From positions 372,907,633 to 372,971,632 of the forward strand of contig NC_053039.3 of assembly GCF_002575655.3 (NCBI RefSeq): 64,000 nucleotides of DNA. Direction: 5' to 3'. Below, one piece after another: positions 1-10,635 of this stretch (its first letter is position 1; each line of letters opens with the position of its first letter). A model generated the notes under the pieces. The model searched no databases. It was given only the letters and a program-made list of their open reading frames with translations, and was not told where the DNA came from. The translations under genes and the position numbers were made by a program. Source of the DNA: Aegilops tauschii subsp. strangulata (lineage: Eukaryota; Streptophyta; Magnoliopsida; Poales; Poaceae).

Positions 1-1151
1 CAAGGCAGCGCCCATGGGAGGAAGCTTGCAGAAGGGAGGAGGCACGGCGGGTCGACGACGAGCTGGAGAGGGAGCTGCAGCGGGGGTCGCGGAGAGGCAG
101 GAAGCGCGGCGCTCGACGGAGGAGGGAGGCGAAGCAGCTCGGGGCAGCGGTGTGCACGGAGCGGTGACGGTCGCCAGAGGCGAGGACGCGGGGCGAGGCA
201 GAGGCGACCAGCGGGGCAGGAGCAGAGCAGCAACCGCGGCGGGATTTGCGCCTCGATGAAGAGCAGCTGCAGCGAGCGGCTCCAGGAGAGGGCGTATAGG
301 GAGTAGCTCCGGTGCGGTTCCCGTTCGACTTGGTCGCCGGTCGGCAACGCGTGGAGGAGCAGGGGGAGTGGCGGTCAGGGACGGGGCAAGGGCGCGGGGA
401 GCTCCTCTCCCTGGCGATGAGCGTGTTGCGGGCGGCGGCGCGAGGGAAAGATTGGGCTCGGTCTCTGGCGGCTAGGGTTAGAGAGAGCGCAGCTGGGCCT
501 TTGATCTGCGGCTACAGGATGGGCCGGCCTGGGAGGCTGGCTGGGCTCTCTCTCTTCTCTCTCCCTTAGTTCTTTGGTAGAAAAGAAATAGAGAAAAGGA
601 AAAGAAAGAGAGGGTTAGAGAGAGAATTTGCGCATGCGGACAATTTTCCCAGACTCAAAAAAATGCGCTTGATCCAGGAAAAATAGAAGTGGCCTGATTG
701 GACGATATAAATTCAAATGCATTTAAATTTAATTCAAATGATTTGAAGGAAGTGAGGGTTGGGAAGGTCCAAAAATGTTCGGATTTTGGTGGGGCTCCGG
801 AATAAGATGAAAAAATATAATGCGAGGTTGGAGACCAAGAATTAAGATAACAAAGGCATTGGGATATTTGCAAGCGTGTTATGGTGAACCCCAACTAAGG
901 GAATATTTATAATAGCTCCATAAATATTAGGAGGATATGGTATAAAGAGAAATCACCATGTGAACTCCCTCGATTTAAATGGATTGAAGATCCATGCAAT
1001 TTATTTAGTTGGGTTTTTATGCAAAGATTTAATGACATGATGGCATGATGACGTGATGCAATGCAAAAATAAAAGAGCAAGCACCAAAAGGAACACACGG
1101 CGATCACGAAAATAAGGAAGTCTTCTGAAGCATCGGTCTCGGGGCGTTACA
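1..1151 (+). mobile_element. 3' end of an LTR-retrotransposon LTR (5' part outside window)
   Basis: The stretch ends in GGGGCGTTACA at 1151, a normal CA-ending LTR terminus. Base 1152 onward is host DNA with a paralogue at the right edge of the window, which lacks this insertion, so the boundary is fixed by comparison. The first 600 bases are GC-rich and purine-rich with short meaningless ORFs; 650-1150 is AT-rich. The family was not identified; gypsy is likely from the terminus style. No internal domain is present. It could be a solo LTR or the 3' LTR of a complete element, and the window does not show which. Confidence 0.55.
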
Positions 1152-1262
1152 CCAGAGCAACGCCGCGGTGGATATTTAAATTTACCTACCGGCAAGTAGA
1201 TAAAAAAAGGGGTGAAAACCAAATGTGGTGGCGGCCTAGCTAATCGGTCGAACTAGCCCAAC
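1152..1262 (+). repeat. Host segment duplicated at the right edge of the window
   Basis: About 108 bases here match 63894-64000 at close to 90 percent by eye, including GGTGGATATTTAAATTTACC and the CTAGCTAATCGGTCG stretch. The match starts exactly where the LTR ends. The right copy shows the uninterrupted site. The function of the segment is unknown. Confidence 0.85.
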
Positions 1263-1352
1263 TAGCTAGCCACCGTGCTTCACTGATGTACTCGGCGGGA
1301 AAGGTGGTCTTTCATGATTTGACGATTCATTTACTTGCTCCGGTGCTACGAC

Positions 1353-1458
1353 CGAGGAGGACCCAGAAAACGCGCGGTAGGGCGTCCCACGTGAGGAAGA
1401 ATATATGCGTGCACCACCCGGGAGGACCCCGAAACCGTGCAGTAGGGTGTGCCACGTC
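1353..1458 (+). repeat. Two-copy tandem repeat of about 67 bp
   Basis: GAGGAGGACCCAGAAAAC at 1353 and GGGAGGACCCCGAAACC at 1420 begin two related units. Each goes on to a GCGGTAGGG/GCAGTAGGG motif and a CCCACGT/GCCACGT motif. No coding potential is recognised. The preceding bases resemble weakly the flanks upstream of the minus-strand genes at 58.3 and 62.1 kb. Confidence 0.55.
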
Positions 1459-1679
1459 TCGGCACAGAGGAAAAATGTGCATGTAAAAATATACTGTATC
1501 AGACGTAGTACCTATGGTTCGACCTCGGGACCCAGCCAGTCGGTCGAAAACACCCCACTAGCCACACAGCTTCATCATGCAAACGTGGCACGGAGGATAG
1601 ATGTGGTTAGCTCCGTCTCGAACAGCCACAACGTCTCTTGTTCTAGGCAATCCTTCTATTTTCCAAGCTTTTTTTAGTT

Positions 1680-2070
1680 GTAATAACACCACGGCAAGCT
1701 AGCGCCACTCTTCGTGTGTGCCCGTGCAAAGGTTAGACGATGGAGAGAAGAGAGATTGAGATCGCAGACCTGGGACCCACCAGTAAGTGAGACAACGGTC
1801 ATGCACGTGTTGATGAGGCACTCCCTCTACTGTACTCAACGCAAGTACTGTATAAAATCAAGTTATGGGACAAAGCCAACAACCGTTCGTTTTTTCAGGC
1901 TATCGACTTACGCTTTGTAGTCCAGGTTGCCAGTTCGAATCTCGTCTTTCAGATTTGTTAGTTTTAGGTCCAAATTTGATTAATGACAAGTGGGACCCCC
2001 GTGTGTTGTTCCGATATTTCCGTGTAGGATGGTTTTTTTGAACAAACACTTTGCGCGGTTAGACAAGTAA
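1680..2070 (+). repeat. Diverged copy of the segment at 19190-19560
   Basis: Shared landmarks in the same order are GCCCGTGC, the motif CCCACCAGTAAGTGA, a TTCGAATCTCGTC or TTCGATCCTCGTCC motif, and GACAAGTGGGACCCC or GACATGTGGGCCCC. The copies are heavily diverged with indels. No ORF is conserved between them. 1480-1680 and 2070-2147 show nothing I recognise. Confidence 0.5.
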
Positions 2071-2147
2071 CGGCATGAGTTACACGTATTTTGCAAGTTT
2101 ACGAACAAAAATGACAGCGGCATAGAATATCACATCCACCCCGCAGC

Positions 2148-2298
2148 TTAGATACTATGGTGATACGAGTTTTTACACCGTTGGAAGTGAGATCCAATGG
2201 CTTGGGAGTAGTCTTTGTAATTATGCGCAATTTCCAAACCCTCCAAAGGTTTTTTTTGCAAATAAAACATTCGGGCCTTGTGTGTGCCGCTGAATCTT
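2148..2298 (+). repeat. First unit of a fold-back tandem array, cut by the first gypsy element
   Basis: The unit starts with CTTAGATACTATGGTGATACG and runs to the TSD of the gypsy element. It continues on the other side at 16287. Each unit opens with a GATGCTACGGTGATACGAG-type motif and closes with its reverse complement, so a full unit could fold into a hairpin. See 16287-17043 for the remaining units. Confidence 0.75.
2294..2298. other. Target-site duplication (left), first gypsy element
   Basis: ATCTT here is repeated exactly at 16282-16286, immediately outside the two LTRs. A 5-bp duplication is normal for gypsy integrase. Confidence 0.95.
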
Positions 2299-2482
2299 TG
2301 TCGGAGTAAATGGCCATGGGTAGCCTAACCGACTGCCCCCGGCTCTTCAAAAAATTATCAGGCCATTTGGGACTTCAAGCATTTCAAGCATTGGGCCGCC
2401 TTCCCCGGCCGGCTACCTCTGAAGCCGACTCTCAGAAGGCGACCCAGCCTCAGCAACCTCCCCCCAAGATAACCACGGGATG

Positions 2483-2602
2483 GCCGACTCCAGGAAGCCG
2501 GCCATAGAGGATGCCGACTCCCCAGAGCCGGCTATGAAGAACGCCGACTCCCCAGAGCCAGCCACGAAGAGCGCCGACTCCAAGAAGCCGGCCAAGACCA
2601 CA
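2483..2602 (+). repeat. Four 30-bp tandem repeats inside the 5' LTR
   Basis: GCCGACTCC recurs at 2483, 2513, 2543 and 2573, an exact 30-bp spacing, with AGAGCCGGC/AGAAGCCGGCC between. The same array sits in the 3' LTR at 15238-15357. It lies in U3 and could be an enhancer-like repeat; that role is inference. Confidence 0.85.
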
Positions 2603-3193
2603 CCCACCAAAACTACACCCACATAACGGTGACAAGACGGGGCGTGGCCACAGTGCGGCCCACTACCCCCGAAGCCCGAGGCAGGCATGGCCACAGGACG
2701 CCGTACGGGATGGCCATCTCCCGTCCGGCTTGGCACTGTAGCCATGCTGGCCTCAACGTCACCCACGAGAGACACCAGTACGGCCCACGGGCGGCAGGCC
2801 CCTCTAGCCAGAGAGAGGCGCGAAGGCGGCCCGGCCTCCCCCGGTCGGCCAAGGGCGTAGCCGGCCTCCAGAAGCCGGCTACCCCCTCCCTCGAAGCATG
2901 TGCCACATTAAGGAGATAAGACAAGGTAAGGCTACAGTGAAAGCCCTCGAGGCGGCACACTGTAGCCACGCTTACCTCGACGAAGCCCTCGTCATCAGGG
3001 ACGAGGCTACAGTAAGCAGCCGCCGACAAGACCCCTAGGCAGTGGGGCCGGCCTGTCGACCAAGAGGCCGACAGTCGGCGGGACCCACCAGTCGGCGGGC
3101 CCCAACGGCCGGCGGAGAAGCCGGCGAGCGCAGACACTGACGACTGGGACCCGCGTCCAGCCGGATTACAATTCTACCCCCGGGGGGTAGGCC

Positions 3194-3200
3194 TATATAA
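3194..3200 (+). promoter_or_regulatory. TATA box of the 5' LTR promoter, element 1
   Basis: TATATAA in the context GGCCTATATAAACCCC lies 330 bases before the LTR end. The 3' LTR keeps it at 15949-15955. This would start sense transcription of gag-pol. Confidence 0.75.
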
Positions 3201-3531
3201 ACCCCTCGGGGCACCCATGCAAAGGGTTGGCTTCTTAGAGTTACACACACACCATAGAGAGAGAGAAGCAAGAGCTAGCGTTGCTCTCCTTCTCCCTTGA
3301 ACCCCACAGCTCAAGGAGCATTTGTAGCTACTCTTTCTGATCTAGTGATCATGCGGAGAACCCGTAGAGCAGGACTAGGGGTGTTATCTCCACGGAGAGC
3401 CCCGAACCTGGGTAAGATTCGCCGGCGTGCATGTCTTCGCCTCATCCCGTTTCCAGGCACCGGCGACGTCTTACTAGCGCCCACCATAATAAGCCACCCG
3501 TTGGCATATGTCGCACCTACCACCCTACATT

Positions 3532-3549
3532 TGGCGCCCACCGTGGGGC
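3532..3549 (+). other. Primer binding site, element 1
   Basis: TGGCGCCCACCGTGGGGC starts two bases after the 5' LTR. It is complementary to the 3' end of plant tRNA-Lys(CUU) as I recall that tRNA. It would prime minus-strand DNA synthesis. Element 2 has the identical 18 bases. Confidence 0.85.
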
Positions 3550-4145
3550 CAGGTGCACCGTCGTCCGGAGACCTGTTCTGGACAGGAACCCTCTTCCCCC
3601 CCCGCGAGCGCAGCCAGCCTGCTGCGCCCGATGGCGTTTGCCTCGACACGCTGCAAGGCGTCGACGACGCCTGCGCGGCGAGCTGCCTCGCCGATCTTCT
3701 CGGCGAGACTCGCATCTCCGACGAGCCCGCGTCCGACGTAGGCACGGACTACCCCGAGAGCTGCCTCGTCAGCCTCCTCGACCAGCTTCACGTCTCTAGC
3801 GAGCCTGCTGTAGATGTGGAGTCGGTCGACTCCACCGACCCGATGCTCGTCGACTCTGACACGGCATCGCTCGACGCCTACCCCTCTGACGTGGTGGTCT
3901 TCGACGATCCTCTCCCTCGAGCTGACAGTGGCAGCAGCGCTGTCACCGAAGTGTTGGTCATCAGCCATGTCGCCAACTCGGGCGAGAACGCCCACGACGC
4001 CCTGCAAGCGGCAATGCACGACCTCTCCTTCCCCATCCCGGCCGACTCCGACACCGAGACCCTGAGGCACGTCGCCTCGCCCTCGTCGCGGAGGGCTAGA
4101 AGATAGCCTCCATGAGATGCCTTATCGAGGCCCACCAGCGCAAAG
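3550..4145 (+). pseudogene. gag: N-terminal gag region, element 1, frame disrupted
   Basis: An open frame rich in Asp, Ser, Ala and Leu runs from the leader to a TAG at 4104. After a short out-of-frame stretch the recognisable gag continues at 4146 in the original frame. The break at about 4085-4145 appears to combine indels, because a Glu-Asp-Ser-Leu-His-Glu-Met reading is visible in the neighbouring frame. The true start codon is not obvious; an ATG at 3631 is in another frame. This part has no catalytic motif. It probably makes up the poorly conserved N-terminus of the capsid precursor. Confidence 0.5.
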
Positions 4146-6524
4146 TTGACCGCGCCGCCTAGTGGGCCAAGCCGAGCCGGCTTCGTCCAGAAGCGCGGCG
4201 CGGCTATCGCTAGCATGCTGGGGGCAGATCGCCTCATCTACGCCACCCCGCTCGAGAATCTGCGAGCCGCTCAGGCGGCCGCCGAGGAGCTAAATGGGCT
4301 GGGAGCCGACGAGCTCCCCTACATGACGAGGCGGATCCAGCAACTGATCGACGCGGCTGCAGAACGGCACGAAGCCGGCGCCCGCGCCGATAGTCATCCC
4401 CCGTGTCGGGAGCACGCTGCGACGTCCCGCTCGCCGACTGCGAGCGGCGCCCGCCAGAGGAAAGACAAGGAGCCGGCTGCTAGCCGCAGCCGGACTCGTA
4501 TCACCATCGAGCGCGACGCGGAAGGCCGCCCTCGAGCGGTGGAGCGCCAAGGAAATCTGCCTCCTCCCCCGCCTCGAAGAGAGAGACGTCTCACCCCGCC
4601 GCCCGTCACGCACCCGACTCTTGGTGACCGACTAGGCCGCCGAGAAGGAGTCGGCGAGAACGACGCCCGCCACCGGATCGACCGCCTTGCTCGATCCCTG
4701 GCGTTAGAAGAAGAAGACGATGTCGGCCCGCCATGCTTTGGCCCCCGCATCCGCGATGAGCCCTTCCCCAAAGGGTTCTCGTTCCCCAGAGACACGCCCA
4801 AGTACAACGGCTCAGTGAAGCCGGAAGATTGGCTCATCGACTACTCCACTACTGTCAGCATAGCCAACGGCAACCGACGCGTCGCCGTGAAATACGCCCC
4901 CCTCATGCTGCAAGGCACGGCGCGCACCTGGCTCAACAGCCTGGGGCCCTACAGCATCAACAGCTAGCTGGACTTCACGGAAGTCTTCGTCCGCAACTTC
5001 ACCAGGACGTACAAGCAACCTCCCAAGCCTCGCCAGCTCTCCCTATGTGCCCAAGGGCCCAACGAGTCGACCCGCGACTACCTCACGCGGTGGGCCGAGC
5101 TCCGCAACTCCTGCGAGGGGGTGCACGAGGTCCAGGCCATCGAGTACTTCACCGCCGGGTGCCGAGAGGGCACCCTCCTCAAGCACCGACTCCTCTACGA
5201 CTAGCCGGCTACCCTCGACGAGTTGCTGATCATCGCGGACAAGTACGCCACGGCCGACTCCTCGATGAAGACCGAGCTCCGAGTGGACGCCTCTGGGAAG
5301 GTGATCGCTCCGGCTCCAAAGACGCCGGCTGGCGACTCCAATCGGCGCCCCTACCAGAACGATCACAAGCGCAAGGCCCCCATGCCGCCTTCCACTAGTC
5401 GGCAGGTGGCCACAGTTGAAGATGAGCAGCCCGAAGAGCGGCCCGCTCCCAAGAAGAAGGGTGGCAGGCCGGCTTGGCAGCCGGCTTTCTCTTACGAGCA
5501 GACTCTCGACGCCCCCTGCAAGTTCCACAGCGGCGCGAAGCCGTCCAACCACACGACCCGAAAATGCCACTGGCTCACGCGAATCTCCAAGGGCGAAGGG
5601 TTGTTGCCGCCTCCGCCTCTCGGCTCGCCGCCTCCTGCCCCCCAGCAGCCGGCGGCTCGGCCGGCAGTCGGAGCCATCCAAGATGAGTTCCCTGAAGAGC
5701 ACGCCGCCTACGTCGTCTTCACCAGCCAAGCCGATGACAAGCGTAGTCGGCGCCGTCAGCATCAAGAGGTCAACGCAGTCGCCTCTAGCGCTCCCGAGTT
5801 CATGCACTGGTCAGAGAAGCCAATCAGCTGGAGCCAGGCCGACCACCCAGAGGTGATGCCATCCCCTGGCTCCTATGCACTAGTCTTAGATGTCACCCTC
5901 GCGACGGAGAGGCGAGCTGCCCGATTCTCCCGCGTCCTGATAGATGGCGGAAGCAGTGTCAATATACTGTGCCGCGATACCATGGAGAAGCTGAACATCA
6001 AGGCAAAGCAGCTTATGCCAAGCCGGACCGTGTTCCATGGCATCGTCCCCAGCTTGTCTTGCTCCCCGATCGGCAAGATCAATATGGATGTTCTCTTCGG
6101 AGACAAGGATCATTTTTGCCGAGAAGCGATCTGGTTTGAAGTAGTGGATCTGGAGAGCCCCTACCATGCTTTGCTTGGCCGACCTGCTCTGGCCAAGTTC
6201 ATGGTTGTGCCCCACTACGCCTACCTGAAGATGAAGATGCCGAGCTCGAAGGGGATCATCACGGTAGCCGGCGACTACCAGAAGTCCATCGAGTGCGCCA
6301 TGGCCAGTAGCCAGCTGGCCGAGTCCCTCGTAGTAGCCGAAGAGAAGAAGATGCTCGAGCGGGTTGTGGCCATGGCCGGCAAGCAGCCGGCCCTGTCCCC
6401 CAACCCCAAAGATTGTGATGCACAAGGCTCTTTCCAGCCAGCCAAAGAGACGAAGAAGATACCCCTGGACCCGGAGAACCCGGAAAGGTTTGCTGTCATT
6501 AGGGCAAACCTGGACAGTAAATAG
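4146..6524 (+). pseudogene. gag: gag-protease part of the polyprotein, element 1
   Basis: One frame carries the capsid precursor followed by an aspartic protease. The retrotransposon gag core is around 4780-5260, including the KYNGSVKPEDW and GTARTWLNSL motifs. A basic, proline-rich linker follows. The protease has its active-site motif LIDGGSSVNIL at about 5937-5970 and the HALLGRPALAKF motif near 6165. Three in-frame TAG codons interrupt it: 4965-4967, where Trp is expected, and 5202-5204 and 6522-6524, where Gln is plausible. Without these the frame would run straight into reverse transcriptase. Capsid would assemble cytoplasmic particles and protease would cleave the precursor, but this copy is not expected to be productive. 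Confidence 0.85.
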
Positions 6525-8308
6525 GAAGGCGAGCTCGTCGACTTCCTCCGTGAGAATCGAGACATTTTTGCATGGTCCCCAAAGGACATGCCGGGTGTCC
6601 CGAAGGATTTCGCCGAGCACAAATTGCACGTCCGAGCGGACGCGAAGCCGGTCAAGCAGCCCCTTCACCGACTGCCAGAAGAGAAGCGAAGAATCGTAGG
6701 AGAAGAGATAGCCCGGCTCCTTGCCGCTGGCTTTATCATGCAAGTGTTTTTTCTAGAATGGCTTGCCAACCCAGTTATGGTATTGAAGAAGAACAACAAG
6801 TGGCGTATGTGTATAGAATACACCAGCCTGAACAAGGCCTGCCCCAAGGATCCACTTGCTTTGCCACGGATTGACCAAGTGATAGACTCCACAGCCGGAT
6901 GCGAGCTGTTGAGTTTTTTGGATGCCTACTCAGGGTACCATCAGATCAAGTTGGACCCAGCAGACCGCCTGAAGACTGCCTTCATCACACCATTTGGAGC
7001 TTTCTGTTACCTGACTATAACATTCGGCTTGAGGAATGCCGGTGCCACTTTTCAGCGTTGCATGCAGAAATGCCTCCTGAAGCAACTCGGCAGAAATGCC
7101 CACGTCTATGTAGACGACATTGTGGTGAAGACAGAGAAGCGTGGCACCCTGCTGGAAGATCTCAAAGAAACATTCGCCAACTTGCGCCGATTCCAAATCA
7201 AGCTCAACCCCGAGAAGTGCGTGTTCGGAGTACCAGCCGGCCAGCTGCTAGGCTTCCTGGTCTCCGAACGCGGCATCGAGTCCAACCCTGTGAAGATCAA
7301 CGCCATCGAGAGGATGGAGATTCCCACCAAATTGCGAGATGTGCAGAAGTTCACCGGGTGCTTGGCCTCCCTGAATCGCTTTATTAGTCGACTCATGAAG
7401 AAGTCCACTCACTTCGAGTGGAATGACCAAGCCGACCAAGCCTTCCATGAGTTGAAGAAGATGTTAACCACTCCGCCTGTCCTGGCAGCGCCGACTGAGA
7501 AGGAGCCCATGCTCCTTTACATCGCCGCGACTAGCCGAGTGGTCAGTACTGTTGTTGTGGTCCAGCGCCCGGAAGAAGGCCGAGCCCAGCTAGTCCAGAG
7601 GTCGGTGTATTACCTAAGCGAAGTGCTATCCAGCTCAAAGCAGAACTACCCGCACTACCAGAAGATGTGCTATGGGGTGTACTTCACCGCCAAGAAGCTG
7701 AAGCCCTACTTCCAAGAGCATCCCATCACGGTCGTGTGCACCGCCCCGCTCGCCGAGATCATAGGCAGCCGGATGCATCCGGCCGAGTGGCTAAATGGGC
7801 CATTGCACTGGCGTCATACACGATCTTCTACCAACCCCGCACCGCCATCAAGTCCCAAGCATTGGCCGACTTCCTCGTCGACTGGGCCGAGACCCAGTAC
7901 CTACCGCCGGCTCCTGACTCTACCCATTGGCGGATGCACATCGACGGGTCAAAGATGCGCATCGGCTTGGGAGCCGGCATCGTCCTCACCTCTCCCAAAG
8001 GCGACAAGCTCAGATACACGATGCAAATCCACTTCGCCGCCTCCAACAACGTGGCCGAGTACGAGGCTCTCGTACATGGGCTCCGGCTAGCCAAAGAGCT
8101 CGGCATACGCCGGATCTTGTGTTACGGCGACTCAGACTTGGTGGTCCAGCAGTCGTCTAGTGACTGGGACACCAAGGACGCGAACATGGCGAGCTATCGA
8201 TCCCTCATCCAGCAGATCAGCGGGTACTTCGAAGGGTGCGAGTTCCTTCACGTGCCAAGGGCCGACAACGACCAAGCAGATGCCCTAGCACGGATCGGCT
8301 CCACCTGA
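6525..8308 (+). pseudogene. pol: Reverse transcriptase-RNase H, element 1
   Basis: RT begins near 6580 with PGVPKDFAEH. It shows ALPRIDQVIDSTAGCELL, the FLDAYSGYHQIKL block and the catalytic YVDD at 7107-7118. The thumb/connection domain with GFLVSERGIESNP follows. RNase H has the MHIDGS Asp, the NNVAEYEALVHGL Glu and the CYGDSDLV Asp, and ends at ADALARIGS. A one-base change near 7755-7775 moves the frame by one, splitting RT from RNase H. TGA at 8306-8308 sits where Arg (CGA) is likely, then the same frame continues into integrase. The enzyme would copy element RNA into DNA inside the particle; the lesions make that impossible from this copy. Confidence 0.9.
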
Positions 8309-9392
8309 CAAGCCATACCGACTGGCGTCTCCCTCCAGTGCCTCCTCAAGCCCTCCATCAAGCCGTCTCCAGAGTCGGACTCTATCTTCGTACCGCCTAT
8401 GCCAGATGCAGCCGGATCTGACTGGAGGAATCCCGCAGGCGGCACGGGGACTTCGACAACTGGCCCGCCGACTGCCGTAGTGGCACCCGGCCCGGGGACT
8501 TCAGAACCCGGCCCGGGGACTGCAGCAACGCAAGAAGCGCTGGCCGACTCCTATTCCACACCTCCCGACCCACCCACCCGAGTCATGGTGGTCGTCCTAA
8601 CAGAAGAAGAAGTCACAGCTCCATCATGGGCCCAGCCCATCCTCAAGTTCCTAGTCAGCAGAGAGCTGCCGGCTGATGAGATCTCAGCAAGACTAGTGCA
8701 ACGACGAGCCGGAGCATATGCAATAATCAACAGAGAGCTTGTCAAGCGCAGCGACACTGGAGTCTTCCAGCGCTGTGTCGAGCCAAAAAAAGGAGTGGCA
8801 ATCCTCAAGGATATCCATCAAGGCGAATGCGGCCACCACGCAGCCTCAAGATCACTTGTGGCCAAAGCTTTCCGTCACGGTTTCTTTTGGCCGACTGCTT
8901 TGGAAGATGCCAAAGAGATAGTCAAGAGCTGCAGAGGATGCCAAGTTTTCAGTTCCAAACCACACCTGCCGGCTTCTGCACTCAAGACCATTCCCCTCAC
9001 CTGGCCCTTTGCCGTCTGGGGACTGGACATGGTGGGCCCTTTCAAGACAGCCCGCTGCGGCTTGACACATCTGCTTGTCGCCGTGGACAAGTTCACCAAG
9101 TGGATCGAAGCGAAGCCGATCAAGAAGCTGAACGGGCCGACTGCCGTGACATTCATCACTGACATCACTACTCAGTACGGCGTGCCGCACAGCATCATCA
9201 CCGACAATGGCACGAACTTCGCCAAAGGAGCACTGACACGTTTCTGCGCGAGGCAGGGTATCCGACTGGACTTAGCGTCCGTTGCCCACCCGCAGTCAAA
9301 CGGCCAGGTCGAGCAAGCAAATGGACTCATCCTCTCCGGCATAAAGCCCCGACTGGTTGTGCCACTGGAGCGATCGGCCGGCTGCTGGCTCG
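8309..9392 (+). pseudogene. pol: Integrase N-terminal and core domains, element 1, truncated
   Basis: After a low-complexity Thr/Pro/Gly linker (to about 8580), the HHCC zinc-binding domain lies at about 8815-8945 (GECGHHAASRSLVAKAF then CRGCQ). The catalytic core shows Asp in FAVWGLDMVGPF, Asp in IITDNGTNF, and Glu in SNGQVEQANG. The core stops abruptly at about 9392, where a CACTA-derived sequence begins. About 95 codons present in element 2 at this place are missing. Integrase would insert the cDNA and make the 5-bp TSD. Confidence 0.88.
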
Positions 9393-9662
9393 CTGGGTAT
9401 AATGGCGCATCCTGTTGTAGTGCGCCATTAGTATGCCAAAGCACCTGGGTATACATGGCCCCCTGGGAGGCATACTAATGGCGCACTATTGTATATACTA
9501 ATGGCGCATCTGGGGTGCGCCATTAGTATACCAGATACTAATGGCGCACCAGTGGTGCACCATTAGTAAAATATACTAATGGCGTGCTACTAATGGCGCA
9601 CCACTAATGCGCCATTAATGGCCAGATTAGGTGCGCCATTAGTAGGCCTTTTCCTAGTAGTG
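9393..9662 (-). mobile_element. CACTA transposon remnant with one terminal inverted repeat
   Basis: The right end at 9662 reads, on the minus strand, CACTACTAGGAAAAGGCC, a CACTA terminus. The interior is built from the subterminal motif TAATGGCGCACC and its reverse complement, repeated about ten times. The left terminus is absent, and a part of integrase is missing at that side. The same family forms the complete element at 46434-47926. The left limit is approximate. Confidence 0.85.
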
Positions 9663-9928
9663 AAGGGTTGCGCCGCTACCACAACCGCAAGGTCAAGCCA
9701 AGATCCTTCCAAGAGGGCGACCTTGTGCTTCGGCTAATCCAGCGAACAGCCGGCCAGCACAAGCTCTCGGCCTCTTGGGAAGGCCCCTTCGTCATCAGCA
9801 AGGCACTAGGCAACGACTCCAACTACTTGATCGATGCGCAAAAACCAAGAGCACGCAAGAGAGATGACTCCGGCAAGGAGTCGGAGCGACCATGGAACGC
9901 GGACCTCCTGAGAAGATTTTACAGTTGA
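9663..9928 (+). pseudogene. pol: Integrase C-terminal domain, element 1, detached
   Basis: The frame resumes after the CACTA end with LRRYHNRKVKPRSFQEGD, then LVLRLIQRT and the WEGPFVISKAL block. It ends with PWNADLLRRFYS and a TGA at 9926-9928. This matches the end of element 2's integrase domain for domain and is in the same frame as the core before the insertion. This domain normally binds DNA non-specifically. Confidence 0.85.
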
Positions 9929-10635
9929 AAGCAGTATGTATCATGCTACCCTTTTGTATTAAGTACGAACCAACAGGCCCCCCGAACAGTACTCGGGGAC
10001 TGCCTTCATTTATCTATGAATGATGAGTGTCATATCCATGAGTGTATTATTACATTTGATTTCTAGTCTGGCACCGGGTTCGACTAGTCGGCCCGGGGAC
10101 TGGCCGCCTTGAGCTATATTAAAAGTTCTACCTGAAGTCAGACAAGTAGTGTGCCGGCTTCCGAGTCCTCTCTTGTTGAAAGTCGCAACTCGAAGAACAG
10201 ACTGTCCGACTAGCAAGAGACAATGCAGAAAGGACGCCCACATGAAAAACGGCTAAGGACTAATGAACTTATATAGCTAAAAGACGGGCTCCAACCACGC
10301 CTGCCGGCTTCCTAAACACTTAGCTCTAATCCAACAAAGCTAGAGTACTTGCCCTCCCAATTGGCCAAGCACTTCTCCAGCCACAGATTGCAGACAACTG
10401 TCTGACTGGGGAGGCGGCAACCAAGGGAGGGCGGCAAAGGAAACAGCAGAAGGATGAAAAGCAAAGAACAAGGAAAAGCCAAAACGCATGCATAAGTCAT
10501 ATATACATATAAAGCCCCCAACAAGCCGGCAATCGACATAGTTCGAATACACCCCCAGTGGGTGGAATTGTGCAGACTTAACAGAATATTGTTCCAAAAC
10601 TAACAAGACAGGAAAACAAAAGATAGCAGACTAGA
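9929..10635. other. Spacer between pol and the antisense gene, element 1
   Basis: The segment contains no recognisable domain. Short motifs such as CGGGGACT recur, also seen in the introns of the antisense gene. It may hold the 3' ends of two convergent transcripts; I see no clear polyadenylation signal. Confidence 0.5.

Larger units (their letters stand above)
2299..3529 (+). repeat. 5' LTR, element 1
   Basis: TGTCGGAGTAAATGG begins the LTR and CCTACA ends it. A TATA box lies at 3194-3200 in its last third, as expected for the U3/R boundary. ORFs inside the LTR are not conserved as protein. Confidence 0.95.

Noticed and set aside
1924..1945. tRNA-like B box (GTTCGAATCTC) suggesting a tRNA gene or SINE
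   Set aside because: No A box at a proper distance, no cloverleaf, and the diverged copy at 19.4 kb does not keep a tRNA fold.
3311..4070. Antisense ORFs opposite the gag N-terminus
   Set aside because: GC-rich shadow frames; no domain and no splice or promoter signals.
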